From Nymphaea colorata (lineage: Eukaryota > Streptophyta > Magnoliopsida > Nymphaeales > Nymphaeaceae), in the NCBI RefSeq assembly GCF_008831285.2, contig NC_045146.1, forward strand, positions 24,321,703-24,385,702: DNA of 64,000 nucleotides. Reading direction: 5' to 3'. Positions 36,201-48,574 of this stretch are shown in pieces; position 1 is the first letter of the stretch; each line of letters opens with the position of its first letter. The notes beneath the pieces are model-generated. The model had not been told where the DNA came from. It did not search any database and was given only the letters and a program-made list of their open reading frames with translations. The position numbers and the translations under genes are program-made.

Positions 36201-38226
36201 TAACTGTAGCATAGATCCAGTACAGGTTTCTTATTTCTATGGGCAATAAAGACGTAAATTTCATCATCAGAATTTACTTGGTGAAAGAGAGTTATGTCGG
36301 GAACACACTTTAACATATTTCCTTTAAGAAATACACATGTAGGGAAATCATGAGACGTCAACACAAAAGATGTAAATATGATGCAATAAATACAAATGTT
36401 ATGATCACAAGTAATATTCTTAAAATAGGTGATATCTTGCAGATTATATGTGTGATCATGTCAGATTCTGAAGATCTCGTGATAAATTCCTGGAGCATTA
36501 AAAAGGTAGCCAATGATTGTATTCCGCCTTGTATGATTAGTGAAAAATGAAAATACAAAGTTTCGCAGTCAAGGCAGCCCTTTAAGTAAACCAACATGCT
36601 GACGCTTAAGGGTGCTGGTGAAGTTTTCTTCCAGCAGGAATTGGTTTTTTTACTGGTCACGTTTTGCTCTTCAAATTTAGAAATTCAAACTCGTTAAGGC
36701 AAAAAGTTTATGGCGTTTCTTGTCCTTTTTGCATATGAAATGTGCATTTTTAGTCAAATAAGCAAGTAGGAATCATGCAAAATAAGAAGACTGAAGATGT
36801 TGGTATTCAACATTTTTTAACCGCTTTCAAATTTTCTTGTGCTTTTCTCCAGAATTTAAAAATTACATGAAAACACAGAGAATCTGCAAAGGTGAAACAT
36901 TAGACAGAGTCCTCGAAATGTGAACATACATTTCAATGAGCAAGAAAGAATAAAATTCGAAACTTGTTTCTCTGTGAAGTGTAAACTAGAGGAACATTAA
37001 GACTCGGATATTTCAGGTCTCAAGTTCTAAAATATTCAACGCCAGAATCTAGTCATTCAACCTGAAAGGAAATTACCTCACTATATTCCCGCTGTGACCA
37101 AAATTATGACGGGCAACAGTTGTAAGTGCATACTTAGAGAAATCCGTGGAATTGTACAAGGAAGTCTCTAAATACCCCACTTCCAAAGCGGAAATGAATG
37201 GACTAGAGACTGTCTGATCATTCCTTGCAAGACACACACTCATTGTCTTTCCAGTGGCGGCAATAATTATCTCATAGAAGGTTGAAAGGCCTCGTGAGTA
37301 ATCCACAGTCGTGTTCACGACACTCCATCTTGTGCCATCAATGATCTGATCGAAAACTGGTGGGCGTCCTCGGCCATCAAAATTGCCATAGTAATATGTG
37401 GTTCTCACTAGATACTTTCCTCCTCTAACCACAGGAAGCAAGTAACAGTACTTTCTTGCAGATGTATCAGGGAAGAATCGCAGAGACTTGAGAGTGGGCA
37501 GCAGACCTGGTGCGTCAAATGTAGTTTTGTTCCCTGTATTGATAAAACCATCATCTGGCGCCCACGTTATCTCGCCCACTTTTGTTTCCTCTGACGCCCC
37601 ACAGTCTATGAGGAAGCCTGCACATCATGGAGAATACACGCTGATGGATGTTACGCTGAATTTGGTTAATTTCTCAATATAACAGAGCGTGGTATCATGA
37701 TACGCGCGAAGGTAGTGCGGTCACAAAGATCAACCTTATTCCTAATACTTTTCCCTGTTCGATGAGTGATAAAAGTTGAAAATGCAAGTTGATGAAATTG
37801 GTCTTCTTATTATCAACGTTAACTAATCATCCCTCATACAGTCATGAATTGCAGGGAAGTTTTGTAAAGAAACGATGTTGATGTGGCAACTTACATTGTC
37901 TATTTTTTTGTCTTGTACTACGAGTTGGTAAGCAGAAAATACAACAAAAGGAAGACTACATAAACATCAAAGAGAAGATGAAGATTTTGCTTTTTTCCCT
38001 TTCATGGCTCTGACGGTCGTGGTTTTTGCTACTACCATAATCAGTTTTCATCCTCCATCAAAACAATGATCTTCATTTCAAAATAAAGTTCTGATTAAGC
38101 AATAGAGAAAATTTTGGTGGTAGTTGCAGAACGTTCACCTATGGGAGCTGGAACTGCGCCGAGGAGTGGAAGAGTGATAAGGGGCCATAAGACAGAGAAA
38201 AAGAAGAAGAGGCGGGGGGGCCTCAT
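33239..38226 (-). CDS. Malectin-like plus LRR protein without kinase (family of Arabidopsis At3g19230), 9 exons, one frameshift
   Basis: Minus-strand exons 38139-38226, 37077-37617, 35655-36120, 35255-35390, 35088-35159, 34759-34827, 34613-34684, 33357-33428 and 33239-33272 give about 516 residues, near the family length as I recall it. A signal peptide (MRPPRLFFFFSVLWPLITLP) leads into a malectin-like carbohydrate-binding domain (about 32-360; IDCGAS, LRFFPD, VRTTYYYGNFDGRG, YYIALYFQDNRAP). An LRR cap (FDWSGDPCLPHGNSWTGVSC) and four repeats follow, mostly one per 69-72-base exon with the same intron phase (LGNNKLSGPIP, LENNQFDGQIP, LQNNNLTGSIP). It ends LSPGNHFDGM. With no membrane anchor or kinase, it is probably secreted to the cell wall. 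Exon 3 is one base short: five Cs at 35675-35679 (plus strand) where six are needed to read LLGGRTVTRD. Everything else is in phase, so this is either a sequence error or a very young inactivation. Confidence 0.88.
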
Positions 38227-39099
38227 GGAAGGAACACGGATCGTGGGACACCAGGCAGGGATGAGGAAGGGAGGCCAGCGTTTGTTGTTTTGCCTCCAAA
38301 TTCGACGCCGGAGCAGGCATCCATCTAAAGAAGAGGGAAGCGCCAAAGTGAGAAGAGATGAAGGCGGTGAGCTTCCTTTCCCTGGCAGAGCCTGGCTTCT
38401 GTGGCTGTCCCAAGGTTCAAGACTAGGAAGACGTATGGTCACAAGCTTCAATTTTCGGTTTTGTTAAAATATAGTAACGAAGACCGGATCCACGCACTGG
38501 TTGCTGCAGAGTTTTTCGCTGTTGGAATTTAGGATGTCAACAATGTGCCAAATGAATCAAAAATAGATGTCAAGCCAGTCCTTTCTTATTATGGCTAAAG
38601 CGCTTTTTAAGTCTCCGACGGGAATCTTGCACGTTTGTACCGTAATTACAGGACCGTTAGTTAAGTTCTTCAACAAAAATATATCAAGAACAGAGTTTTA
38701 TATATATATATATATGAAATCTTTTCTTACACCACCAAGTTATCGACATAAGAGGATTACGACGGGCATGAGCCTCTCGAATTGTAAATGGGAGGCGACA
38801 GTGCCTTCTATTTACATTTCTTGAAATGAGGAGGTCTGCCACCACACCCCCCTCCCCCCCGGCCTCTTCAGCGTCAGGAACAACGGAAACGCAACGAATC
38901 CATGGGGGACGTCGGGCGGCGGGAGATGTCTCCCCCTTTCAAAAACTGATTTGCCATAGAAGAGCAAACTAGCAACGGATCGCCGGAGCGGTGGAGGGGA
39001 GGCCACAACCTCCCCGCCCCTTGGCCTGCTGTTTTTTTTTTTTAATACAAACGAATGGACGCTTTACAAGAAGGATACTCTTAATAAGGGGGAACACTC

Positions 39100-39178
<79 letters not shown>

Positions 39179-40890
39179 TATGAGAAGACCGTAGATTTTA
39201 ACAAGATGGTATGGTGAATGTTAAATTGAAAAAAATGAAACCCATTTGTATTTTTGGTAGACTAAAATGCCCCTTGAAAAAAGGGGCAAATGAATTTCCT
39301 TCATGGTGACGTCTTATCTATTTTTAAAATCAATGATACAGATAATATTCGTCAAGTTTTGTTTACAAGGGTTCCGGTATATATATATACACGATCAACC
39401 AGATTAATTGATGATTTACAAAATATCATATTGTGTTAGTTTTTTGTAAGATCTTTTTGTTGTCATTTTTCAAAAAAGTAATTTTACACGCGACAAGTAA
39501 CAACCCTTTAAAGCATGGAAACGGGTAGATCAGATTTCTCATAATCAGTTGACATAATTTTGGTGTTTACTCTCTCTCTCTCTCTCTCTTTGAATTACTT
39601 CTTTTAATTTGTAAAAATCAACATATCATGGTTGTCATGCATTTGTAAACTTTTATATATGTCTAAAATACATGGTCTAATTGTTTGTAAATAATGTACC
39701 TCGCTACAACTCAAGTTGTTTTGATATGATATGGTGGCATAAAGACTTACTGATGCTCATTTTGCTTTCAACTGATATGGATGCATTGTCAGCTATTTCT
39801 TTCAACTACAGATTGTTTACAAGGCTCCTTACGCTCTGTCATTATCATTCTTATTATTGTTGTTCTTATTATTATCATTATTGTGAATAAACTTAGATGA
39901 GTCTTAACCACTAACTGTACAACGGCCATTTAGGTTGAAAAGTTGGCTTCTTTTCTGCACAAGAAAGAAAGAGCGTCTGCATTTCAGATCGGCTGATATT
40001 TTAAGTGGGATTCAAAAACAAATTCGTTCTTCGTGGAACCAATCACTTCCTGTCTCATACAACACTGCATGAACCTTCGAACACAACTTACTCTTTCTCG
40101 AATCGTGCATAAATTTCGTCTCATTTTGAAAATCCATGAACAAGCCCTGCATGCCACCAATGTTAAACAAATTGCAGACGATATCTCATTGCAGACGACA
40201 TCTCGTTATTGTGAGGCAGACCACTTTTATGGTTCCCCAGAAACAGTGGAGAAGAACAAGATCCCAAAGTAACGATCCAGTTCAGAAAAATATGCAGCAA
40301 ACGGGAAACTGGTGGAATAAATTATCACTGGGATGCAGATTCCACGGTTTGTTGGCTTAGGAAGATGGTCCATACAATTTGAGCAGAGACACATCTTGAA
40401 TGAAGCAGTCTGAAGTTCAGTTAAGACCTAAGTATAGAGGAGGAGTCCTTGCCGTTACTTTCATGAAACAGAAGGATGGACAAGTCCAAGCCTGCCCAAC
40501 TTCAAGCAAAATAACGATCGAGAATCCTGGTTTTGGAGAAGAAGGAGAACAAAATGAAAATGATGAGTCGATGACCTTGATTCCTCTTGGAGGGGTGCAT
40601 GCTCGAGCAACAGATATGATGTTGATGGTGCACCAGTTGAAATGAAGAAGAAAAAGGACGACGACTGTCTGTCAGTAGTGGCATAATGTCATTAGAGTGA
40701 AAGAGACAACGAGCCACAAGCGGATTTGATTCAAAAGGTCCGCCAAACATTGGATTCGGCATGTTAGACAATTATTAACGACAATGAACAGCCAGCAGAT
40801 AGTGGACTTCAAAGGAATTGGGCACAAGAAAGAAGGCAAAATAAATAAAGAACTGCGGGTTGACAACTTGAATTTTAAAGTAGACATGGG
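38227..40890. other. Upstream region of the malectin-LRR gene and intergenic DNA
   Basis: The promoter and leader of the minus-strand gene start at about 38230. A GC-rich patch (38830-39030) and a (TA)n tract (39103-39176) follow. From 39.2 to 40.9 kb there are short frames on both strands (for example 40033-40272 and 40400-40645) that I do not recognise and that lack codon or domain signs of a gene. Confidence 0.4.
39103..39176. repeat. (TA)n microsatellite
   Basis: A nearly pure TA run of about 74 bases. It is one of at least five long TA tracts in the window. Confidence 0.93.
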
Positions 40891-40905
40891 AACAGTTAAA
40901 TTTAA

Positions 40906-41176
40906 GGGGTGTTTGGATGACCCTCTAAAACCAGTTTTTAGCAGGCAAAACACCATTTCAAGGATGTTTGGATGACATTAAAACCAAGTTTAATCAAAAA
41001 CCCAGTTTTGAAAAACCTGCTTCTCCCCACCCCCTATGTTTTTTTGCTTTAAACCAAGTTTTTTACTTGTCATCCAAATATAGCAACCAAGTTTACAAAA
41101 CTGGGTTTTGAACCAGGTTTTCAAAAACTTGGTTTTCACAAAACTAAGTTTGTTGATGGTGTCATCCAAACGCAAC
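40906..41176. mobile_element. MITE with GTTTGGATGAC ends, containing a second inner pair of the same ends
   Basis: The outer ends are GTTTGGATGAC at 40911 and the inverted GTCATCCAAAC at 41161-41171. Inside lies a second pair: TGTTTGGATGACATT near 40962 and CTTGTCATCCAAATA near 41067. Both share AAAACCAAG and AAACCCAG filler with the copy at 188-466. This looks like one family member inserted in another, or a duplicated end. Confidence 0.6.
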
Positions 41177-42699
41177 CAAAACTGTTTCATTCACGTTGAA
41201 CCAGAAATTCCTCGAAGGATAAAAAGCACCACCTCCATCCTTTTCAAAGAGATCCCATTCCCCAAAACCATACAAAAGGTTGTGATTTCAGGTAAATAGC
41301 AAGATGTTGTTAAGTTGATGCAGAGAAATCTCCATGGTAGGTCCAAGGAACAAACAAACGCCAAAAAATAAAAGGCCACGAGGGTTTCAGCAGGAAAAAG
41401 CTAAACATTTATGTCACAGCTCTTAAACCTTCTTTTCTGTTGAAGAATAGGCAATAATGGCTTTACGAAGCTTAATTCGATTGACTTATCCTGACCGCAT
41501 CAACCAACACCAGAACAATAGAAATAGGATTAACATTCTCACTGCAGGTATCTTGAATACAAGTCGAAGATACAGATAAAAACAGGTAAAACAGGTTTAC
41601 GTTTTGATAATTAGCAATTTTTTGTTCAATGGTTCGTAAAATTATGCGTATCAACTCGAACAACGCATTAAGAAAAGGTAACAACGATAACGTACGACCT
41701 TTGAGAATCAAGAACAAAATAGTCGTTCTCGATCCCACCTATGCAACAAATAATAAAACAGGCAACAAAAATAGGGAACCGACCTCAATAAGAGTTAGTT
41801 TGAAGTAAATGTAGACTTAAAACTCCTCACGTCTTGAAAGAATTTCTAATCGGAACCAGGTATATCTCCAAAGAGAAAAAAGATTGCGAGTCGGTCAGGA
41901 TTAAGCATTTATTCTGGAAAAGAAAGACGCATCGGGTATGATTAGCCGCATACGCCTGAGCACTGATGGTATTTTCAATCTAAAAGCATTCAGCTTGTGA
42001 AAAAGAAGGGAAGACCAAAAAAGTTTCCCGTTCAAAGTGAGCAACATAGAGCTCTCTGCAAGCAGATCAAGGCAGAAACGTTGGAACTGCATATTACAAC
42101 ACAAATGCAAAATCTCATAATCGAAGAAGAAAAACTTGTCCGACAAAAATAAGCGATTACTTCCAAATCTAGTGTTTCTACATTATACAAGTAATCGATA
42201 CAGAGTACAATGGAAGCAAAATATGACAAATTCATATGATAGCATAAAGAAACTCGCAATTTGCATGAAAGAAGAGAAGAAGGCCAGACATTGTCCACAG
42301 ATTATGGATCCAATCCGTCCAGTGTGATTATGTGAGCAAAAGGTGCCACCATAAGTCCCCACTAGCTTTTCATCAAACAAAATCCACCACAAACTTATTG
42401 AAGGCTGTAATGCACAAGGAATCGGTAATTAGAGGTTATTAACAAGGAGACAACTAAAGACGTTCTCTATTATATTGGCCAGCAAGAAGGATAAAAGGAA
42501 CTGAAAACTACAATCAAAATGCAATTTGTTCTACTTATTAACAAGAAAGAAGAGAACTATGAAGCCCAATCTCAGCAGTTTCAACCCTCCACGGAAGCAC
42601 CACGAGCTCCTGAACATGACAATAAAAGAAAGCTATCATCAGAGAACAACAATCTAAAAAAACAAAAACAAAAAATTCTCCACGAGTTTATTACATTTG
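41177..42699. other. Intergenic DNA downstream of the bZIP gene
   Basis: AT-rich sequence holding the probable 3' UTR of the minus-strand bZIP gene near its right end. No other gene or repeat is recognised; frames on both strands are short and unfamiliar. Confidence 0.4.
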
Positions 42700-43545
42700 C
42701 TAACGGATTGCAGAAAGGAGAAAAAGTGACTCACTTTTCTTCTTGTTCACGGCGGTAGGCACCACAGTTGGACTCACATTGCCATAACTGCAACCAGCAA
42801 ACTCCTTTGTTCCGACACCAGCTCCATTAGCGACGCTCTGACATTGCATAGTACCAACGCCGCAGACCCCAAATCTTTGCTCACTGCTTCCATTTTCCTG
42901 AGCGACACATCCTCCACCATTCTTCGACACGAATCCAGGGCCAAGGCAAGAAGTGTCATCCCCACACTGCAAATTACACGGATTCAGAATATACCCACCG
43001 GAAAATCCCGTCGAGGCGCCATCCATCACCTTGTCGCTCCGGGGCTTCTGGTAGGGAAAAGAACCGATCTCCCCTTCTATCCGACCTCTGATATCCACCA
43101 GAAGAGACTTCAAACGAGCGTTCTCCGCCTCAAGAGCAGCCTTTCCTTGCAGCATCAGTGTTAAATGCTGCACCTGAGCCTTTAGAGCAGTGACCTCGTG
43201 TTTGAGCCTCGCGGCTTCATCCTTCTTCTTCTCCCTGTACCTCCTGACCGCCTCCCGGTTGCCCGAAGGCCTTTTCTTCTGCGGCTTCTCGACTGACTCA
43301 GCAGTCTCGTCGGTGGTGTTCGTCTTCTCGTCATCTGCCGGCGGGACGATCTTGGTGTGGACATGAAAGCAGGTGTGGGTGTGGGTGTGATCGGGCCCGG
43401 GAGGGTTGCAGGTGTGGGTGTGGGTGCAAGCATGCGTATCCTTGAAGAACTCCTCGAACATGCTACTGTCCAGAGTGCATGTGCCACCGGAAAGTGGGTC
43501 GGCAAAGATATCCTGGTTGGAGAAATCGATCTCCCCGTCGTCCAT
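42700..43545 (-). CDS. F-group bZIP transcription factor, zinc-deficiency regulator of the bZIP19/bZIP23 type
   Basis: The 281-residue protein starts MDDGEIDFSN, the family start. A longer in-frame ATG at 43596 is discarded because an acceptor (TTATTTTGTCAG) lies between it and this start. Residues 38-63 are the Cys/His-rich zinc-sensor motif (HACTHTHTCNPPGP and HTHTHTCFHVH). The basic region has the N-x7-R signature (Asn96, Arg104; GNREAVRRYREKKK), followed by a leucine zipper (about 110-150) and the conserved LLVDIRGRIEGEIGSFPYQKP. In Arabidopsis such factors bind zinc-deficiency response elements and switch on ZIP transporters and nicotianamine synthase when zinc is low, the sensor motif holding them inactive when zinc is ample. 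At the C-terminus VNKKK is followed by SESLFLLSAIR, where relatives end with RKG..AA-type tails; a strong donor (AAAA|GTGAGT) at this point may mean a missed last exon. Confidence 0.93.
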   Translation of the reverse strand: MDDGEIDFSNQDIFADPLSGGTCTLDSSMFEEFFKDTHACTHTHTCNPPGPDHTHTHTCFHVHTKIVPPADDEKTNTTDETAESVEKPQKKRPSGNREAVRRYREKKKDEAARLKHEVTALKAQVQHLTLMLQGKAALEAENARLKSLLVDIRGRIEGEIGSFPYQKPRSDKVMDGASTGFSGGYILNPCNLQCGDDTSCLGPGFVSKNGGGCVAQENGSSEQRFGVCGVGTMQCQSVANGAGVGTKEFAGCSYGNVSPTVVPTAVNKKKSESLFLLSAIR

Positions 43546-43568
43546 CTCCCAAAATCTAAGCCACCCAA

Positions 43569-43909
43569 CTGACAAAATAAGGCGAAGTCTACTCAACCAC
43601 GTCCGAAATCCACCGCCAAAACCTCATTTGCCAAGATACCCACTTCAGAAATTCGGTAGCTGAGTCGAATCCCGGCAAAGAAGCGCGATGCTATGCGATT
43701 TACGGCGAAAGGAAGCCAGGAGCCGCTGATTGAAGCGACCTTGATGCGGAGGGAGAGCAGAAATTGGCAACACAGAAGAGCCGAAGCAACGAGATGAGAC
43801 TCCAAACCCTAGAAGGAGGAAAGGTGCGCAAGGAAACCCTAAGAAAACCAATGAACCAGATCGAACGAGGGACGCCACGAAGGTCTCCTCTGTGCCGAAA
43901 AGGACTCAC
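43569..43909 (-). other. Probable 5' UTR intron of the bZIP gene
   Basis: On the minus strand a strong donor (AAAAG|GTGAGTCC, at 43909) and a good acceptor (TTATTTTGTCAG, ending 43569) bracket 341 bases just before the start codon. The transcript probably begins between about 43.9 and 44.1 kb. This is inferred from splice signals. Confidence 0.55.
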
Positions 43910-45670
43910 CTTTTCGTCGCAGAGGAGAAGGGAAGGAGAAAATTCATCGCACGTGTCTCCTCCTCCTCTACGCACAATGCCTACGTTCGCGGCTGCGACT
44001 CCCACGGTTAATTTGGACCGGATATCCATCCCGATTCGATCTTTCTTTTCTGGATTTGCATTCATAAATAAGATTCCAAGTTCCAACCCCATCTCAAAAG
44101 ATATTGGTGATCTTAAAAGTTAGTGGTTACTTTACCAAAGATGTTTATTCATCTTCTTCTTCTTCCTCTAGTGTATATATACATTATATATATATATATA
44201 TAACAAAAGAGATAGTTAGATGGATCTGGTTAAGTTTCAGGACTTAGTACATTCCCTCTCTTGTTTCACGGGTTGCAAGGGCTAAAGGCGTTTTGTTACA
44301 TTTTTGTAATTAATGCACAGACGCAAAGTCCATTTCCATTGTGGTCTCCATTTTTTTATCATTTCCTTGGTGGGACAGGACGGCACCAGAAATGTGGGTC
44401 CGGACCTGAAAATTGGGTCCGTCCGTTTTCCCTTGTCCGGACCTGAGATTTTGTCAGAACTCCACTCCACTTGCAGCACAACACAATACTGCGGTTTAAT
44501 TTGGGTGTGTTTAAAATATATATATATATATATATTTAAATATAAATAAACTAGAAATATTCATACTATATTTTTTTGCCAACACTTAACTAGAAAGTGA
44601 ACCCAACAAAAAAAGAAGTAAGCGTATGAAATTTATGCACATAAGAAACTTAAACGTGTCTTATACACCAAAAAGAAAAAAATGTTGATGATATCAGGGC
44701 GAATCCTGCCTTGGACCTTTTCCTTTTGACAGCTTCACATTTTCAGATATTTCATCACACTACCGAAACTCAAACCCCACCCCTCCCAGGGTCAACTTCA
44801 CATTTAAAGAATAATTTTACAAACTTGTTGCATTGCTTCAAACGAGGTGTGCTTGACATGTCAAATTAAAGCAATATTTTAAACAAATAATAGTACAAAG
44901 AAATATTGTTAGTGACAGCAGACAGCTAATCAAGATATGTTAGTTATTTATAGCGCTATTTTGGATGACCCATTAAAAATATATGGATGAATTTTTTTGG
45001 TTTACTCTTTTTCCTAATAAGTTAATGAAGAGAAAACCATTTTTAATATTTTTTTAAATAAATGTAACATTTTTTATGAAATTTGTCAAATAAAGTTATC
45101 TTTCGCTGACTCGAAAAACAAAACTATTCGGTTGCCTTTTTTTTTATGATATACTTTGCCATTGGATTACATTTGTTATTAAGGGGCACATATAAAATTG
45201 CGAAAAAGCTAAGCATGTAGCCTAACTGAGGAGAATCCCGAGGAAAAAATGCTGCAGGTGAACATTTTTATTTTTCAACAACATAGAAGTTTTGCTTTAA
45301 GCTTTTGCTGGACTGTCATTATCAAAAATATATTAGAAACACCAGAAAAACGATCCCTCTTATAAGATTACAAGTGAATATTTATCTCCCCGTATCATTA
45401 ATTATGTATGAACGATGGGACAAGCCTCAACCCACACCACCACCACTTAAAAGGGCCCCTTTTGGAAAGATGAGAATTTTACTTTTACTTTTTGTTCTTC
45501 CATTCTGATTCCGAGAGCACACTTGAAAAGTGTCGGCCTAGGTATCCAGCTCGACCTAATAAAGAGTTGGCTCGGGCACAGTTCGTGACCAAGACTCGAG
45601 CTTAGCCGAACGCCTGAGACCCGAGGTTGGACCAAGGCCGGCCTGACTTGTCCGGTTAAAATAAAAAAAA

Positions 45671-45673
<3 letters not shown>

Positions 45674-45721
<48 letters not shown>
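45674..45721. repeat. (TA)n microsatellite
   Basis: A nearly pure TA run of about 48 bases. Confidence 0.92.
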
Positions 45722-45726
<5 letters not shown>

Positions 45727-46412
45727 TGTTAAAACAACTTATCAAACTTAATTGAGTTCAATTGAGTCAACCCAAGCTGACCCGGTATACACTTTTTCGG
45801 CCTAAGTTGGTTGGACTAAAACCAGGTTTCAAAACAAAGTTTTTTGAATGTGTCATCCAAATGCCCCCTTAAAAAAGTTTTCTAGTTTATTGTTTGCATG
45901 TATCAACCTTATACGAAGACAAAGTTGGGGAAATGAAAAATAAAAAATCATTCACACACACACAAGAGTAAGGGGGTTGAATAGATGAGGTGTGTATTTT
46001 TCATAATTGAACTTAAACACATTTTAAAACATTTCAAAAATCTAAAAAATATATAATATAAGCCCGTACTAATGTATTGACTTGGCAAGAGACCGATATA
46101 AAACATAATACAAAGCGAAATTAGCATCACTGCCCTTTATAGTTTATACATTGCTAAGAGAACGAACATTGAAGGACTGCCTCGGCGTCTAAACTATGAT
46201 GCCCTTTGTTCATTAACAAGTAACAACAAATTATTACTCAAAAATATGCTGAAACTTCTACAGGGCTGTTTTAATGGCCCCTCAAACTCAATTTGCGAGC
46301 AAAACTCGTTTACGAAAGAACGTGGCTTGATATAGACCAGGCTTGGGCCTCAAAATGAGGCGACCCGATAATTTTTCAGCCTGGGCTTCTTCTTGCTAGG
46401 TTCGGCTTGCCC

Positions 46413-46450
<38 letters not shown>

Positions 46451-46591
46451 AAGTTATGTTTTAAATGGGTTGAGCATTCGGGCCTGGGCGGCAGGCTGTG
46501 CCTGCCCGATGCTCCACCTTATGGCATAAAATTGTTGACTTTGCATCCAAAACTAAACCACGTTTATTATCTCGTTCGGAGTGAGCCCACT

Positions 46592-46671
46592 AAGAGATCG
46601 TTTGATAATCACAGGACACGCGGAACAGGACACGCGTGTCCTGTTTAATCAATTTTTCTATCAAACGCCGT
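46592..46671. repeat. Foldback sequence centred on a perfect 20-base palindrome
   Basis: ACAGGACACGCGTGTCCTGT (46625-46644) is a perfect palindrome. Outside it, CGTTTGATA on the left and TATCAAACG on the right form outer arms. A further ACAGGACACGCGG lies just left of the centre. It could be a small MITE or its end. Target duplications were not found. Confidence 0.6.
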
Positions 46672-47864
46672 TCGCGGTATAGGATAGACAGGACAGACAA
46701 TCGAAGAAGACAATCGAAGAAGGGTATAACTTACCGCCTGTCCCTCATTGTTCCGAGCTAACCCTCGGAACAGGATGGAACAGAACACCATCTCCAGCCC
46801 CGATCTTTCCTCGCGTCGAGCTTCTCCTCTTCCTTTGTCTCTCCCCCTTTTCTCTTCTGAGGCTCCCCCTCGCCCACCACTCTCTCTCTTCCTCCATTCC
46901 AACAACCAATGAGTTGATCGTTTGCAACAGCCGGTGTCTGTCATCGCCTCAGCCCGTCTCTGCCGCCCTTCATCGCCCCAGCGCACCATCTCTGGCATCA
47001 CTCAAACTTTCATCTTTTTGTCGTCAAAGTGTCACCTGAAATTGGTGTCTTGGGAGAGAGGGGTTCTAGAGTCAAGAATGCAAGAATGTTCATGGCTATG
47101 CAGAGCAGTACGGGAAGATCAAGAGCGCAAAACAGGACAACATGCTGGCGCCAGCCATGGATGGCAAGTTTGCCCTCTCTAGAATCGCCCAGTTACTTGG
47201 GGCAGGCTATCGATCGTGCTGAAGTAGAGGCTGACCCGAAGGGGCTCTTCGCCTTTCCGATTGTGAAATGCTGCATTTTTTTTTTTATCTTGATCCTTTT
47301 GTTTCTTTCCTTCTTGTTGAGGGTTTTGGTGCTTGTCATGTATAGGCTGATCCTTGTCATGTCGGTTAAGAAGATTGATTCATGTACAAGAGAAATCGAA
47401 GGAGGATTATGACAACGAGATTTCCTTCTGAACTTATTCCCATTTTCTGGTTCTTACCAGTGGTTCTTTCTTGTCTGTCCTAAACTCCTAGGAGGCCAAA
47501 AACAAGAACTCTGATCAAAATCCCTTAATCACTGCCAATGTTGATGTTAATTCCCTAGCTTTATGTACAAAACCAATTTTGGCATCTCCAGTAAAATGTT
47601 GGCATTTCCAGTGAAAGCTTCAAGGAATTGTAAAAGAGAAATTGTACAAAGATAACATGACAACATTGATGGAAGTCAGAGGACTGCTGCTCCATCATGG
47701 TACTTCTTGGAAAGTTGGAGTAATCTTTTTCTTGCCTTGCCAGTATGCAAAATAAAGCCAAAGAAGGAACAAAAGCCCTGTGTAACTTTGAGCAGTTCTT
47801 GAATCACTGTAGATCCTTCAGGCCCCCAAGATGCAGATACCAAAGGAAAAACAGAAGAAGACTA

Positions 47865-47984
47865 ACAACTTTGGACATTCACTTGGGCAGGATGCCTATG
47901 GTATAATGTTCAGAGGAGTAAAAAACAACTTTGGACATTCACTTGGGCAGGATGCCTATAGTATAATGTTCAGAGGAGTAAAAA
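47865..47984. repeat. Tandem duplication, period 60
   Basis: Two copies of a 60-base unit beginning ACAACTTTGGACATTCACTT differ at one position (CCTATGG against CCTATAG), so the duplication is recent. The period is divisible by three. Confidence 0.95.
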
Positions 47985-48436
47985 GCTAGCATTCTTGCAC
48001 CAACAGAATTAGCAAAGAAGTCTTAAGAGATGGCAGGCAACTCATCAACTAGGATCTGCCACATGAGCATCATTTTCCTTCTCATGCAACTCGTCTACTA
48101 AAAAAGGGAAATTGTACAAAGATAAAGGTTACAACATTGTGGTGCATATAATGGAAGTCAGAGGACTACTGCTGCATGAAGCAACTTCTTAGAATGTCTA
48201 AAGCTGGGTTAAAGATTCCTCTGCTCTGCCAAATCATTATTATCCTGCAATTCAACTAGGAGGCCTAGATGATGATTCTAGTTCAAGCCAGTCAGAAAGC
48301 TAACGAGCTTTTAATCGCCTTAGTTTGCAAATTTTTTATTCTCAAAGTTTGTACAAAAGAAAATAACAGCAAAATACTATATTGGTTTTGTACATGAAGA
48401 TATTATGTGAAAGTGATCCTTGTTGCTGAGCGTTGG

Positions 48437-48574
48437 TTGCACATGTGTCTACACCATCTAAGAATTCCTGCCTGGTTATATCTGAATCATATCCATCTCC
48501 CAGTCTTGCACCTGTGTCAACACCATCTGATATTTCTTGCCTGGTTATATCTGAATCATATCTGTCTCCCACTG
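48437..48574. repeat. Tandem duplication, period 69
   Basis: Two diverged copies of a 69-base unit share GCCTGGTTATATCTGAATCA and ACACCATCT. On the minus strand the frame stays open across both and reads YDSDITRQE-x2-DGVDT twice. On the plus strand a frame is also open. The period is 23 codons. Confidence 0.9.

Noticed and set aside
43357-43663. Val/Gly- and Trp/Val-rich plus-strand frames with repeats
   Set aside because: They are the antisense of the CA-rich zinc-sensor codons of the bZIP gene.
47029-47412. 127-codon plus-strand frame with a hydrophobic end; another frame (YAEQYGKIKSAKQDN) beside it
   Set aside because: Neither matches a family I know. The hydrophobic part comes from a T-rich tract. 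It could be a captured gene scrap but the evidence is too thin.
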